Of a DNA stretch of 64,000 nt, positions 36,509 through 44,345 are shown one piece after another. The number at the start of each line of letters is the position of its first letter. Position 1 is the first letter of the stretch. Both the position numbers and the translations under genes were made by a program. Under the pieces are notes generated by a model. It was not told the DNA's origin and searched no databases. It worked only from the letters and a program-made list of their open reading frames with translations. Where the stretch lies: assembly GCA_014804675.1 (NCBI GenBank), contig JAAUZH010000011.1, positions 151,194 through 215,193 on the forward strand. The letters are read 5' to 3'. Origin of the DNA: Lachnospiraceae bacterium (GTDB lineage Bacteria > Bacillota > Clostridia > Lachnospirales > Lachnospiraceae).

Positions 36509-38440
36509 TTACTTTCTTCGTCCAAACTCCCTAAGGGGCTTTGTAATCTTCCAGCTGGTGGAGTTTTCATAATTTGCGATTTGCTCTTCCCGGTTTGCAA
36601 TCACTTCCCGCATATCGGAAAGGCTTCTTATAGTTTCATCCACAAAGGCTTCCGGCAGCTTTTCTATCTGCAAACTTACATATAGGCGCTTAACCTGCGG
36701 TTCCAGCCGGCTAAGGGAAAGATATGGCTTTTCTTTGTATAAATATAAGATGGGATTTACCGAAATTCCGTTGGTTTCATAAGCAGGCTCCCTGGAACCG
36801 GAATCATCTTCCTGAAGGAATCCTATCCGCACCATTGTATTTTCTTCTCCAAAGCTGATTTTCACCCCCTGGACAGATGGGTCCGGAGGCAGATCAAGCA
36901 CCAAAGATAACACCCCGTTTTCTTCCTGTCCGGGAATCCTCTCGAAGCTGTCTTTTTCCAAAAAACCCTGCCCCATGTCATATTGTATGACGACGCTGTT
37001 TTCTTCCGCCTTAGACAACTGTTCCTTAAGGCGGGACATGGGAACAACCGGTCTGCCCTTTTCTAAATACATATCCCTAAGCAGCTTACAATCCCCCTGG
37101 GCATATTTCTGAAAATGGGTTTCCATCTGTTCAAACAGTTTCTTTCTTTCCTTGGAAATTCCCAATTCCTCATAAAAATCAAAACTGTTATCAAATCCTT
37201 CCATTTTTCTTCTGCTTTTCTGCTCCAAATAACAGAACAGTACTCGATAAATCAAATAATCTACCGGAATTGGGAAATCAAAGGTCCATTCATAATCAAT
37301 CAGAGTGACCTGCTCTCCCAGCAAGACATTCTGGCATACCATGTCAATGTCCGTAACAGGCAGTGCCATCATGGCTTCTTCCTGTTTCAATTCCATGCTG
37401 TCCAGCCCGAACACATTGGTAAATGCTTCTGTAAGCTGAAAGGGCTGCTGGCCTTTCAGCTGCTTTATCATTCTGCAAAAGCCAAGAAGTGTTTCCTTAC
37501 AGCTTTCAAATTCACCTTTTTTCAGATAGGCATCCAGATAGTTCTCAAGGCTTTCTCCCTGAATAAAGGAAAAACTGACCTGCTCCTTCCCGTTTTTCTG
37601 CCCGCTTTCCAGTATCCGGTTTACTACAACAGTACTTCCTAAAAAGCTTTCCCCCTCTAAGTGGGATGTAAGCTTTTCCTGCCAGCTTATAAGCTTCCGT
37701 ATGTGTTCGTTAGAAGCATCTTCAAATGCCGCTTTTTGTACAATCCGCTTTCCGTTCCTATCTTTCAGGATGCTGGTGCGGATTCTCTTATCCGCTCCTC
37801 TTTCCACAGAATAACGGCAATACAATATATTGGTATTTTCTTTTGCTATTTCCAACAGGTATCCTCCGGCAAACTGTGAGTACACTCCTGCCTTTACTAT
37901 TTCATCTACAGCCTTCATTTCATCAAAAAAACCAAAACGGGCATGATGAAAATTGTACAGGTTTTCATCACATTCCCCCGGCTTGGGTAAATATTCTTCT
38001 GTATACACAGCTGAAGGAAACCGAATATCCGGATATGGATAATATACTTTTAAAGAATATTCTTTTCCGCAATGCTTCATAGCCGTTTTTGCCTGAGCTG
38101 TCAAAAAGGGCAGACTCATTCCTTTACTCTCTTCAAATCCCTTTGGCAAAAATGCCTTAAAGAAGCTTCCATCCGCCTCTGCTTCTCCCGAAATCCGATG
38201 AAGGCTGAAGGGATTCTCCACAGCAAGATACAAGCGTCCCCCAGCCGAAAGCATCTGCAAAAGCTTTTGAAGCTTTGGAGCTCCCTGCTCTTTTTCTTCA
38301 TAGGGAAGCACGAAAATCCAGTCATAAACTTTATGCTCTTTTGGTATCTTCTCCATAGAATCTATCAAAAGCAGTTCATCTTCCTTTTCTATGGGCAGAA
38401 GCTTTATTAAATTGCCATTTTCGATATTTGTACATTCCAT
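36509..38440 (-). CDS. WbdD-like protein: degenerate methyltransferase plus kinase domain
   Basis: Protein of 643 residues. Residues about 38-195 match the C-terminal half of a class I methyltransferase of glycan loci (GGRLYLAVENPFSLHRISG; YYPYPDIRFPSAVYTEEYLP), but the N-terminus is only about 37 residues, so the SAM-binding motif I is missing; a stop codon lies just upstream. Residues about 200-430 form an APH/WbdD-type kinase domain with DIDMVCQNVLL (D364, D366, N371) and the DFG-like LIDYEW (D382). The C-terminus ends in a coil and STSWKITKPLREFG. It is adjacent to wzt with a C-terminal glycan-binding domain. In E. coli O8/O9a, WbdD caps the chain by phosphate and/or methyl groups that Wzt reads; the same logic is inferred here, probably with kinase activity only. 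Confidence 0.75.
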   Translation of the reverse strand: MECTNIENGNLIKLLPIEKEDELLLIDSMEKIPKEHKVYDWIFVLPYEEKEQGAPKLQKLLQMLSAGGRLYLAVENPFSLHRISGEAEADGSFFKAFLPKGFEESKGMSLPFLTAQAKTAMKHCGKEYSLKVYYPYPDIRFPSAVYTEEYLPKPGECDENLYNFHHARFGFFDEMKAVDEIVKAGVYSQFAGGYLLEIAKENTNILYCRYSVERGADKRIRTSILKDRNGKRIVQKAAFEDASNEHIRKLISWQEKLTSHLEGESFLGSTVVVNRILESGQKNGKEQVSFSFIQGESLENYLDAYLKKGEFESCKETLLGFCRMIKQLKGQQPFQLTEAFTNVFGLDSMELKQEEAMMALPVTDIDMVCQNVLLGEQVTLIDYEWTFDFPIPVDYLIYRVLFCYLEQKSRRKMEGFDNSFDFYEELGISKERKKLFEQMETHFQKYAQGDCKLLRDMYLEKGRPVVPMSRLKEQLSKAEENSVVIQYDMGQGFLEKDSFERIPGQEENGVLSLVLDLPPDPSVQGVKISFGEENTMVRIGFLQEDDSGSREPAYETNGISVNPILYLYKEKPYLSLSRLEPQVKRLYVSLQIEKLPEAFVDETIRSLSDMREVIANREEQIANYENSTSWKITKPLREFGRRK

Positions 38441-38475
38441 ACAGTTCTTTATGCTCCGCAGATGATTGATTTATG

Positions 38476-39900
38476 TTAACTATTTTCCACCGTAATCCGA
38501 GTATTCATATCAAAAAATCCCACCGTATTCTTATCGGATATGACCGTAATGCTGACCAGGTCATAGAGCCTGTGATATACTTTGAAATCATCTCCCACAT
38601 ACCCGGTACAGCCAAGGGAAATCAGATATTCCCCGCCTTGTAAGTCCATTTGCTGTTCATAGGTGACGATCCTGGTTTCCCCTTTGGAAACCTGCCCGGT
38701 CTCTACCCTTTCAAACATGGTGTTGGTTCCGGTTATATCCGTTCCCTGGGCATTTTTTATAGTAAATGTAAAAATTGGATTTTTTACCTGCTCATGGAAA
38801 TAGATTTTAGCCTTTACCTGAAATTTTGTTCCTTTTTCAATGAGATTATTCATAGCCCCATATTGGTCTATAATAGCAAAATCCACAATCTCCGCCTGTT
38901 TTTCCCCATAGTCGGAAACAGAATCATTTACAGTGAAATTCTTTCGCCAGCTGTCTTCTCCGCCATTTCCATCAATGACCTGACTTTTTTGACTGATATC
39001 TTCCAGTGTTTCCACATCTAACTGGTTTACTAACAGCTTTTTATACATATTGATCATGGCCTTTGGAGAGCCTTCTGACAGCTTCACTCCCTTATTTAAC
39101 AGAATGACCCTGTCACAATACTTTGCAATGCTGCTTAAATCGTGGCTGACAAATAAAATGGTCTTTCCCATTTTCTTGAATTCTTCAAATTTATGAAAGC
39201 ACTTTGTCTGGAAAAACACATCTCCAACTGACAAGGCTTCATCTACAATCAGTATTTCGGGATCAATGTTGATTGCTACTGCAAAGGCAAGGCGCACGAA
39301 CATACCGGAGCTGTAGGTCTTGACCGGCTGGTGCACAAAGTCCCCTATATCTGCAAACTCTAAAATGTCGGAAAGCTTTTCATCAATTTCCTCTTCTGAA
39401 AATCCAATCATGGTTCCCTGAAGATATATATTTTCCATTCCGGTATATTCCATATTAAAGCCGGCCCCTAACTCTAACAGTGCGGAAATCCTTCCATTTA
39501 CCAATAGTTCTCCCGATGTCCTGCTTAAGACTCCGGTAATGATTTTTAAAATGGTGGATTTTCCCGATCCATTGGTACCTATGATTCCCACTGACTCTCC
39601 CTGGGCAACTTCAAAGGAAACGTTACGAAGGGCATAATGCTCTTTATAATTTTTCTTTCTGGTAAGCCCTAAGGATTCCTTTAGACGGTCGGAAGGCTTA
39701 TTGTACAATTTATATATTTTGCTGATATCCAGGACCTGAATTGCAGGGGGGACTTCCTGAAGCTTTCCCGTTTCTTCTGCCGGATTTTCTTTGCATTCTC
39801 CGTTTTTGCTTTGAAGGCTTACTTTCTTTTCCATAATTTCACTATGGGAACCAGTCTTATTTTCTTCGTTCATGCGTTCACCTGTTTTTCCATCTTCCAT
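38476..39900 (-). CDS. wzt: Polysaccharide ABC exporter ATPase with C-terminal glycan-binding domain
   Basis: ATP-binding subunit of 474 residues. Seen: Walker A GTNGSGKST (about 110-118), signature KTYSSGMFVRLAFA, Walker B ILIVDEALSVGD, H-loop LFVSHD. Residues about 330-474 form a beta-rich Wzt_C-like domain (AEIVDFAIIDQYG ... LQGGEYLISLGC), which in E. coli O9a binds the capped end of the polymer. The neighbouring WbdD-like gene fits. The start is uncertain: an internal ATG at 39873 follows AGGTGAACGC and lies after nine codons, while the ATG at 39900 has a weak ribosome binding site. Confidence 0.92.
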   Translation of the reverse strand: MEDGKTGERMNEENKTGSHSEIMEKKVSLQSKNGECKENPAEETGKLQEVPPAIQVLDISKIYKLYNKPSDRLKESLGLTRKKNYKEHYALRNVSFEVAQGESVGIIGTNGSGKSTILKIITGVLSRTSGELLVNGRISALLELGAGFNMEYTGMENIYLQGTMIGFSEEEIDEKLSDILEFADIGDFVHQPVKTYSSGMFVRLAFAVAINIDPEILIVDEALSVGDVFFQTKCFHKFEEFKKMGKTILFVSHDLSSIAKYCDRVILLNKGVKLSEGSPKAMINMYKKLLVNQLDVETLEDISQKSQVIDGNGGEDSWRKNFTVNDSVSDYGEKQAEIVDFAIIDQYGAMNNLIEKGTKFQVKAKIYFHEQVKNPIFTFTIKNAQGTDITGTNTMFERVETGQVSKGETRIVTYEQQMDLQGGEYLISLGCTGYVGDDFKVYHRLYDLVSITVISDKNTVGFFDMNTRITVENS

Positions 39901-39967
39901 GCTGTTATGTCAATCATGTTGGTTTCTGATTTTGTTGCTTCACCGTTTTGCTGTCCTATAGCACTGC

Positions 39968-40798
39968 TTATAATACGTCTGCAAAGTGGGGCTTTAACCG
40001 TTTAAATACAAAGGTTCCCAAGGCAAACAGGGCTATGGTCAGTATCCAGAAGTATGCCAGCTGTCCCGGCTGCTGCCAGAACCAGACCTCATCAAACAAT
40101 GCCTGTCTGTAGCCGGTCACGATATAAAATACCGGATTCAATCGGAATATCCATTCAAATCCAGTTCCTTCCGCACGGGTAAAGGACCACATAATAGGGG
40201 TCGCCCACATGCCAATCTGCAGGGCAATATTGACAATCTGGGTCAGATCCCTGAAAAAGATAACTACCGAACAAAAGGTATAGCTTAATGCCAGCACCAG
40301 AATAAACAGGCAGAAGCTGTAATATACGATCTGCAGGGTATAGGGGGTAATGTGATAGCCATATATGGAGTAAATGACTAACAGCACTCCCATAAAGAAA
40401 ACATGTATGAAGCCTGCCGCTATAATTTTAATCAAAGGAAGTATGCTGATTTTGAACACCACTTTCTTTACCAGATAATTGTATTCCAGCAAAGCATTGG
40501 TGGCATTATTGATTGCCTCGGAAAAAAAGAACCATGGCACCAAGCCGCTTGTCAGGTATACTACAAAGGGCACTTCCACACCTGACTTAAAAATTTCTCC
40601 TTTTGCAGAAAAGCCTTTTTCAAACACGAGCCAGTATACCAGAATGGTTATGACGGGTTGTACAAAGGCCCAGATAATTCCTAAATAGGAGCCTGCATAT
40701 CTGGTTTTGAAATCGTTTTTAGACAGCTTCCATATAAGGCGTCTGTTCTGCCATAGTTCTGCCGGCAGAGAAAACATTTTCTTTAGAAAAAGAGTCAT
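39968..40798 (-). CDS. wzm: Polysaccharide ABC exporter permease
   Basis: ABC-2 type membrane subunit of 276 residues with six membrane helices. Typical features: a basic start LIWKLSKNDFKTRYAGSYLGIIWAFVQP, the FLTSGLVPWFFF-like segment (YLTSGLVPWFFFSEAI) and the C-terminal NPVFYIVTGYRQALF. It forms the export channel with Wzt for an undecaprenyl-linked glycan. It is the first gene of the 25-kb minus-strand operon and follows the promoter-operator at 40853-40895. Confidence 0.93.
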   Translation of the reverse strand: MTLFLKKMFSLPAELWQNRRLIWKLSKNDFKTRYAGSYLGIIWAFVQPVITILVYWLVFEKGFSAKGEIFKSGVEVPFVVYLTSGLVPWFFFSEAINNATNALLEYNYLVKKVVFKISILPLIKIIAAGFIHVFFMGVLLVIYSIYGYHITPYTLQIVYYSFCLFILVLALSYTFCSVVIFFRDLTQIVNIALQIGMWATPIMWSFTRAEGTGFEWIFRLNPVFYIVTGYRQALFDEVWFWQQPGQLAYFWILTIALFALGTFVFKRLKPHFADVL

Positions 40799-40852
40799 GG
40801 TGGTTGGTTCTCCTCTGATTGGTGTTGATGGTATTGTGCATAATTAGTAGTT

Positions 40853-40895
40853 ATTGTACCATATTTCTCCATAAATATCAATTTATGGAGAAATA
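40853..40895 (-). promoter_or_regulatory. Promoter and palindromic operator of the large glycan operon
   Basis: On the minus strand, TTGATA (40876-40881), a 17-bp spacer and TACAAT (40853-40858). A perfect inverted repeat with 15-bp arms (40862-40876 and 40881-40895, inner sequence TTTCTCCATAAAT and its complement) and a 4-nt centre covers the -35 box and spacer. A protein bound there would block transcription of wzm and all genes downstream. The site is too A/T-rich and lacks the U-run position expected of a terminator. Confidence 0.7.
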
Positions 40896-40970
40896 GGCTA
40901 TATTACGGTTTATTTTTGATGTTATTTTATTTTTGCCAGGGCAAGGGGAGAGATTGTGGAGGGCGGACGC

Positions 40971-41114
40971 AGGAGCCGGCATTGCAGATAGAAGTCTTCC
41001 GGACACGCTCTCGCTCTGCAAAGACGCAGCAGTACTAATGCACCAGAATACGGTGCATAAGTGCTGGCAACTTTGCCAAGGTCTTGAAGACTTCTATCTA
41101 CAATGCCGGCTCCT
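40971..41114 (-). ncRNA. Structured hairpin element, copy B
   Basis: Read on the minus strand, the core matches the other copies: CTTGGCAAAG, TTGCCAGCACTTA, then ATGCACC/GGTGCAT (A and D have ACGCACC/GGTGCGT, a compensatory C-G to T-A change), TTAGTACTG, CTTTGCAGAGC and the tetraloop GC-GAGA-GC (GNRA). Outer arms (40971-40999 and 41086-41114) are complementary but shorter (about 29 bp) and unrelated in sequence to those of A and D. An 11-bp A/T direct repeat ATTTTATTTTT lies further out (40924-40934, 41134-41144), a weak hint of a target duplication. It lies upstream of the glycan operon promoter. Confidence 0.68.
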
Positions 41115-41228
41115 ACTGGTTGTCATCGGAAGCATTTTATTTTTTAATTAGACGCTTATGTGCTTTCTTCTTAACTCTTTTAAAATTTATTGGTCAATCT
41201 CTTGGGAATGCTTTTATAAAAACTATAG

Positions 41229-42869
41229 TCACAATACTAACGATGTATAATAATCATTTTCTTTTACTAAAGTCATATGCTTTCCTTCCAATAAGGAAAA
41301 ATCCTGATTGTGAGATATGATGATGCATATATATTCATCACTCTTATTGCTGATTAAATCATATACAATATTTTTGGAGTCTTCGTCAAGATAGGTTGTT
41401 GGCTCATCCAGTATAAGCACACTAGGTTTTCTAAGCAATGATCGGGCAATTGCGATTCTTCTCTTCTGACCTCCCGATAAATTTTTCCCGCCCTCTAAAA
41501 TCGGCAAATCCAATATCTCGTTTTGATTATCTAAATTACTTTTCATCAATCCTACTTTTTGAAGACATAATATAATTTCTTCCTGCGAAGCCTCTTTATT
41601 CCCTGCAGCCATATTTTCTTTCAGAGTGCCCGTAAATAGAAAGGTTTCCTGAAATACAATTGCTATTTCATCACGTATATTTCTCAAACTCAAGTTCTTT
41701 AATGATTTTTCATTATAATAAATTTCACCTTGGTATTCATCATATAGCCCTAAGAGCAGCTTAACAATTGTCGTTTTCCCAGAGCCATTTTCCCCCTTCA
41801 CTATTAATACATCTTTTTTCTTCAAATCAAAGTTAATGTTCCTTATTACTTCTTTGTTCGTGTAAGAAAATGTCAGGTTTCTTACAGAAATACTTTCAAT
41901 TCTCCCAATTTTTGTTCCTCTATCAATGTTCTGCTCTTTCACTACATTAAAATATTCTAACCTTTTTAAAGTTGCCAATACAGGCTGAAAAGTTGTATAT
42001 ATAGATGACATCATTTGAGCTGGTGCCAAAACAATTCCCGAATATTGCAGGATAGCAATGTAATCTCCGGCTGTTATTTGCTTTTTCGCATACATAGTAA
42101 CGCAAATCAAGGTGACAATCACACTGACCACGATGTTAATTATGGATATAGCTTCACTTGATTTTGTAAAGGTTACGTTTTGTTTCAAATTATTTTTATA
42201 TAATTTTTTATTTAATAAGTTTATACCGTCTGTTTTTTCTTTTATCAAATTTAAGGATTTTATTTCAGCTATGCCTTGAAAGCTCTCCTGCATTTTACTT
42301 CCCAGTTCACTTCTTAATTGAGCAGTATCATAAACCAAACCGAAATATTTCTTTGCAGTTGTAAGCGAAATATATCCAATTACAGGAATAAAGATTAAAT
42401 ATATCAATAAGAAAACAGGATTGATGTTCACAATTATTATAATTCCTCCAATTGACGAAATTATCGTTGTGACTATATTCAATATGGCCGGAGTAAAGAT
42501 TAAGGAAATATTATCAATTTCCTTAATTCTTTCCGATAATTCACCACTATTTATTTGATCAAAAAAATTCATGGAAAATTTTAGAATTTTATTAATGTAC
42601 TTTTCTTTCGTGTATTTCACATAATCAATACCTAATTTGGTTATCAATATATTTCCCAGCATCTTAAAGCCAGAATTTAAAACCGAAAGCATTACCAATG
42701 CCAGACACAGATATATGGCAAATGAAAAATTACTATCTATTAAAACTATATCTAATATTTTTTTATTGATATTGGGAATATACAAGTTAATAAAACCGGA
42801 TGCTAATAAACTGATTATTATAATGAAACCATATAATATTATTTTTTTCTTATTTGTCATATCCTTCAT
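41229..42869 (-). CDS. ABC exporter, fused permease and ATPase
   Basis: Half-transporter of 546 residues: five to six membrane helices (to about 300) and an ATPase with Walker A KGENGSGKTT (about 357-366), Q-loop AIVFQETFLF, signature NLSGGQKRRIAIARS and Walker B VLILDEPTTYLDE. There is no N-terminal C39 peptidase, so it is of the MsbA/peptide or lipid exporter type, not LanT/SunT. The gene is visibly richer in A/T than its neighbours, a sign of transfer. It has its own promoter at 43048-43076 and no partner enzyme. Substrate unknown. Confidence 0.88.
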   Translation of the reverse strand: MKDMTNKKKIILYGFIIIISLLASGFINLYIPNINKKILDIVLIDSNFSFAIYLCLALVMLSVLNSGFKMLGNILITKLGIDYVKYTKEKYINKILKFSMNFFDQINSGELSERIKEIDNISLIFTPAILNIVTTIISSIGGIIIIVNINPVFLLIYLIFIPVIGYISLTTAKKYFGLVYDTAQLRSELGSKMQESFQGIAEIKSLNLIKEKTDGINLLNKKLYKNNLKQNVTFTKSSEAISIINIVVSVIVTLICVTMYAKKQITAGDYIAILQYSGIVLAPAQMMSSIYTTFQPVLATLKRLEYFNVVKEQNIDRGTKIGRIESISVRNLTFSYTNKEVIRNINFDLKKKDVLIVKGENGSGKTTIVKLLLGLYDEYQGEIYYNEKSLKNLSLRNIRDEIAIVFQETFLFTGTLKENMAAGNKEASQEEIILCLQKVGLMKSNLDNQNEILDLPILEGGKNLSGGQKRRIAIARSLLRKPSVLILDEPTTYLDEDSKNIVYDLISNKSDEYICIIISHNQDFSLLEGKHMTLVKENDYYTSLVL

Positions 42870-43047
42870 TTATCCTTTATTCATTATCATTTCTGTTTCT
42901 TTTCTGCAAAATCCAATTACCACCACGCACAATTTTTCAGCACACCCCGTCCGCTTATTCAGGTGCAGCTTTTTCTGTATTGTAAGTTCATTTTTTGCCT
43001 GCTCTCTTATGGTATGATTTATTGCAGAATACATTGGAGTTATTGGT

Positions 43048-43076
43048 ATAGTATATGGAATTGTTTTGAATGTCAA
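43048..43076 (-). promoter_or_regulatory. Promoter of the AT-rich ABC exporter
   Basis: A perfect TTGACA (43071-43076), a 17-bp spacer and TACTAT (43048-43053) on the minus strand. The predicted transcript has a leader of about 170 nt before the exporter ATG at 42869, which is preceded by AAAGGATAA. Confidence 0.65.
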
Positions 43077-43467
43077 TTTATTTATTCTGCATATTCTAAG
43101 GGGTTGGAGCATAGAACAAGGCGAATCTCCTAATTACCGAAGCAAAATTATTGATAAATACAATATATCGAAGAAGAAACTTCATTTTCCAGACACCTCT
43201 TGCACCTTTTTCTTATTTATGTTAAACTCATCACAACTTCAAATCATAGAATAATTGCTAATTCATTTTATTCCATTTATTTTCAGGTCATATCGGCCAT
43301 TGTTTCAATTTTTTATCATTCAAGACGAAGAAATGTCTATGATTGTATTTTAAAAGCAATTTCAACATATTTTAAATTATCATTTCTATAATCAATTCAA
43401 TATCCCAGCAGATAATAGAATAACTCAAAACTGTCAGAATCTTTTTTCAATAACGTGTATTTTTGTC
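43077..43467. other. AT-rich intergenic stretch without a recognisable gene
   Basis: About 390 bp between the exporter promoter and the promoter of the transposase-like remnant. Only short unconvincing frames occur on either strand. The A/T content matches the exporter, so the two may have arrived together. Confidence 0.5.
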
Positions 43468-43496
43468 TTGCAAATTCCTCATGTATTTCATATACT
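43468..43496 (+). promoter_or_regulatory. Promoter upstream of the PD-(D/E)XK remnant
   Basis: TTGCAA (43468-43473), a 17-bp spacer and TATACT (43491-43496), about 70 bp before the preserved part of the reading frame. Confidence 0.5.
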
Positions 43497-43566
43497 ATGA
43501 TTAGAAAGACTTAGCAGTTATCTCTTTTTCTGCTCTATCAATCGGATATATTTCAGACAGAAAAGG

Positions 43567-44280
43567 AGCATTGCAAAAGATATCCTGTTTTGTCAGGAAG
43601 TCATCCGGACGATTTTAGAAGATGAAGACTTGGTGGTAATTGAAAGCAACTCACAGCAGACCATTAAAAACCTACAGGGCCGTTCCGTTGTGCTGGATAT
43701 TCTATGCAGAGCCGGCAATGGCAAAGTTATAAATGTAGAAGTACAGAAAGAAAATAATGTTGACCATCAACGCAGAGCCCGCTATCATGCTTCCTGTATT
43801 ACGGCAAATACAACCGACACCGGCTCTCAATTTAAGGACATACCGGACTTATGTATTATTTACATATCGAAATCCGATATTTTTAAAGAGGGGAAAACGG
43901 TTTATCATATAGACAGAATTATCCGGGAGACCGGTACTATCGTGGAAAATGGCTTACAGGAAATCTATGTAAATGCCGCTAATAAAGATAGTTCAAATAC
44001 TTCAAAGCTTATGACCATCTTCACGGAAAGCAATGCATATGATGATGTATTGTTTCCAGTCACATCAAAAAGGAAACGCTATTTTAAAGAAGATACGAAG
44101 GGAGTGGCAGAAATGTGTGCAATTATGGACGAAATCAGGGAAGAAGGAAAAGAGGCAGGAAAATTAGAAGTAGCAGAAAGCCTATTAGAAATGGGTCTCA
44201 GCGTTGACAAGGTTATTCAAGCAACCAAACTTCCGATTGAAACTGTACAGACAATCGCAAATAGAATAACACTATACTAA
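43567..44280 (+). pseudogene. 5'-truncated PD-(D/E)XK nuclease-family transposase (Rpn-like)
   Basis: About 237 codons from SIAKDILFCQEVIRTIL to the stop. Diagnostic blocks: NLQGRSVVLDILC (nuclease Asp), KVINVEVQKENNVDHQRRARYH (the E-V-Q-K catalytic segment), IPDLCIIYISKSDIF, VYHIDRIIRETG and a C-terminal EGKEAGKLEVAESLLEMG tail common in this family. No ATG with a ribosome binding site opens the frame; the first family-like residues follow AAAAGGAG directly, and nearby text in another frame (ISDRK) suggests a small frameshift about 43560-43567. Probably a decayed or 5'-deleted copy. Confidence 0.7.
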
Positions 44281-44289
44281 ACAAAATCT

Positions 44290-44334
44290 AAAAACCATCC
44301 AAATGTCTATTATCAAGGCATTTGAACGGCTTTT
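44290..44334. terminator. Terminator between the PD-(D/E)XK remnant and the rhamnosidase gene
   Basis: An 11-bp stem with two wobble pairs on the minus strand (44295-44305 with 44319-44329), a 13-nt loop, then TTTTTAG on the minus strand and CTTTTAAT on the plus strand. It would serve both convergent genes. Confidence 0.65.
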
Positions 44335-44345
44335 AATAACATGTG

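Noticed and set aside
40862..40895. The 15-bp palindrome as a transcription terminator
   Set aside because: It covers the -35 box of a good promoter, is A/T-rich and lacks a following U-run in either direction.
43066..43254. Small plus-strand frame of 62 codons in the AT-rich stretch
   Set aside because: No ribosome binding site, overlaps the exporter promoter and has no recognisable motif.
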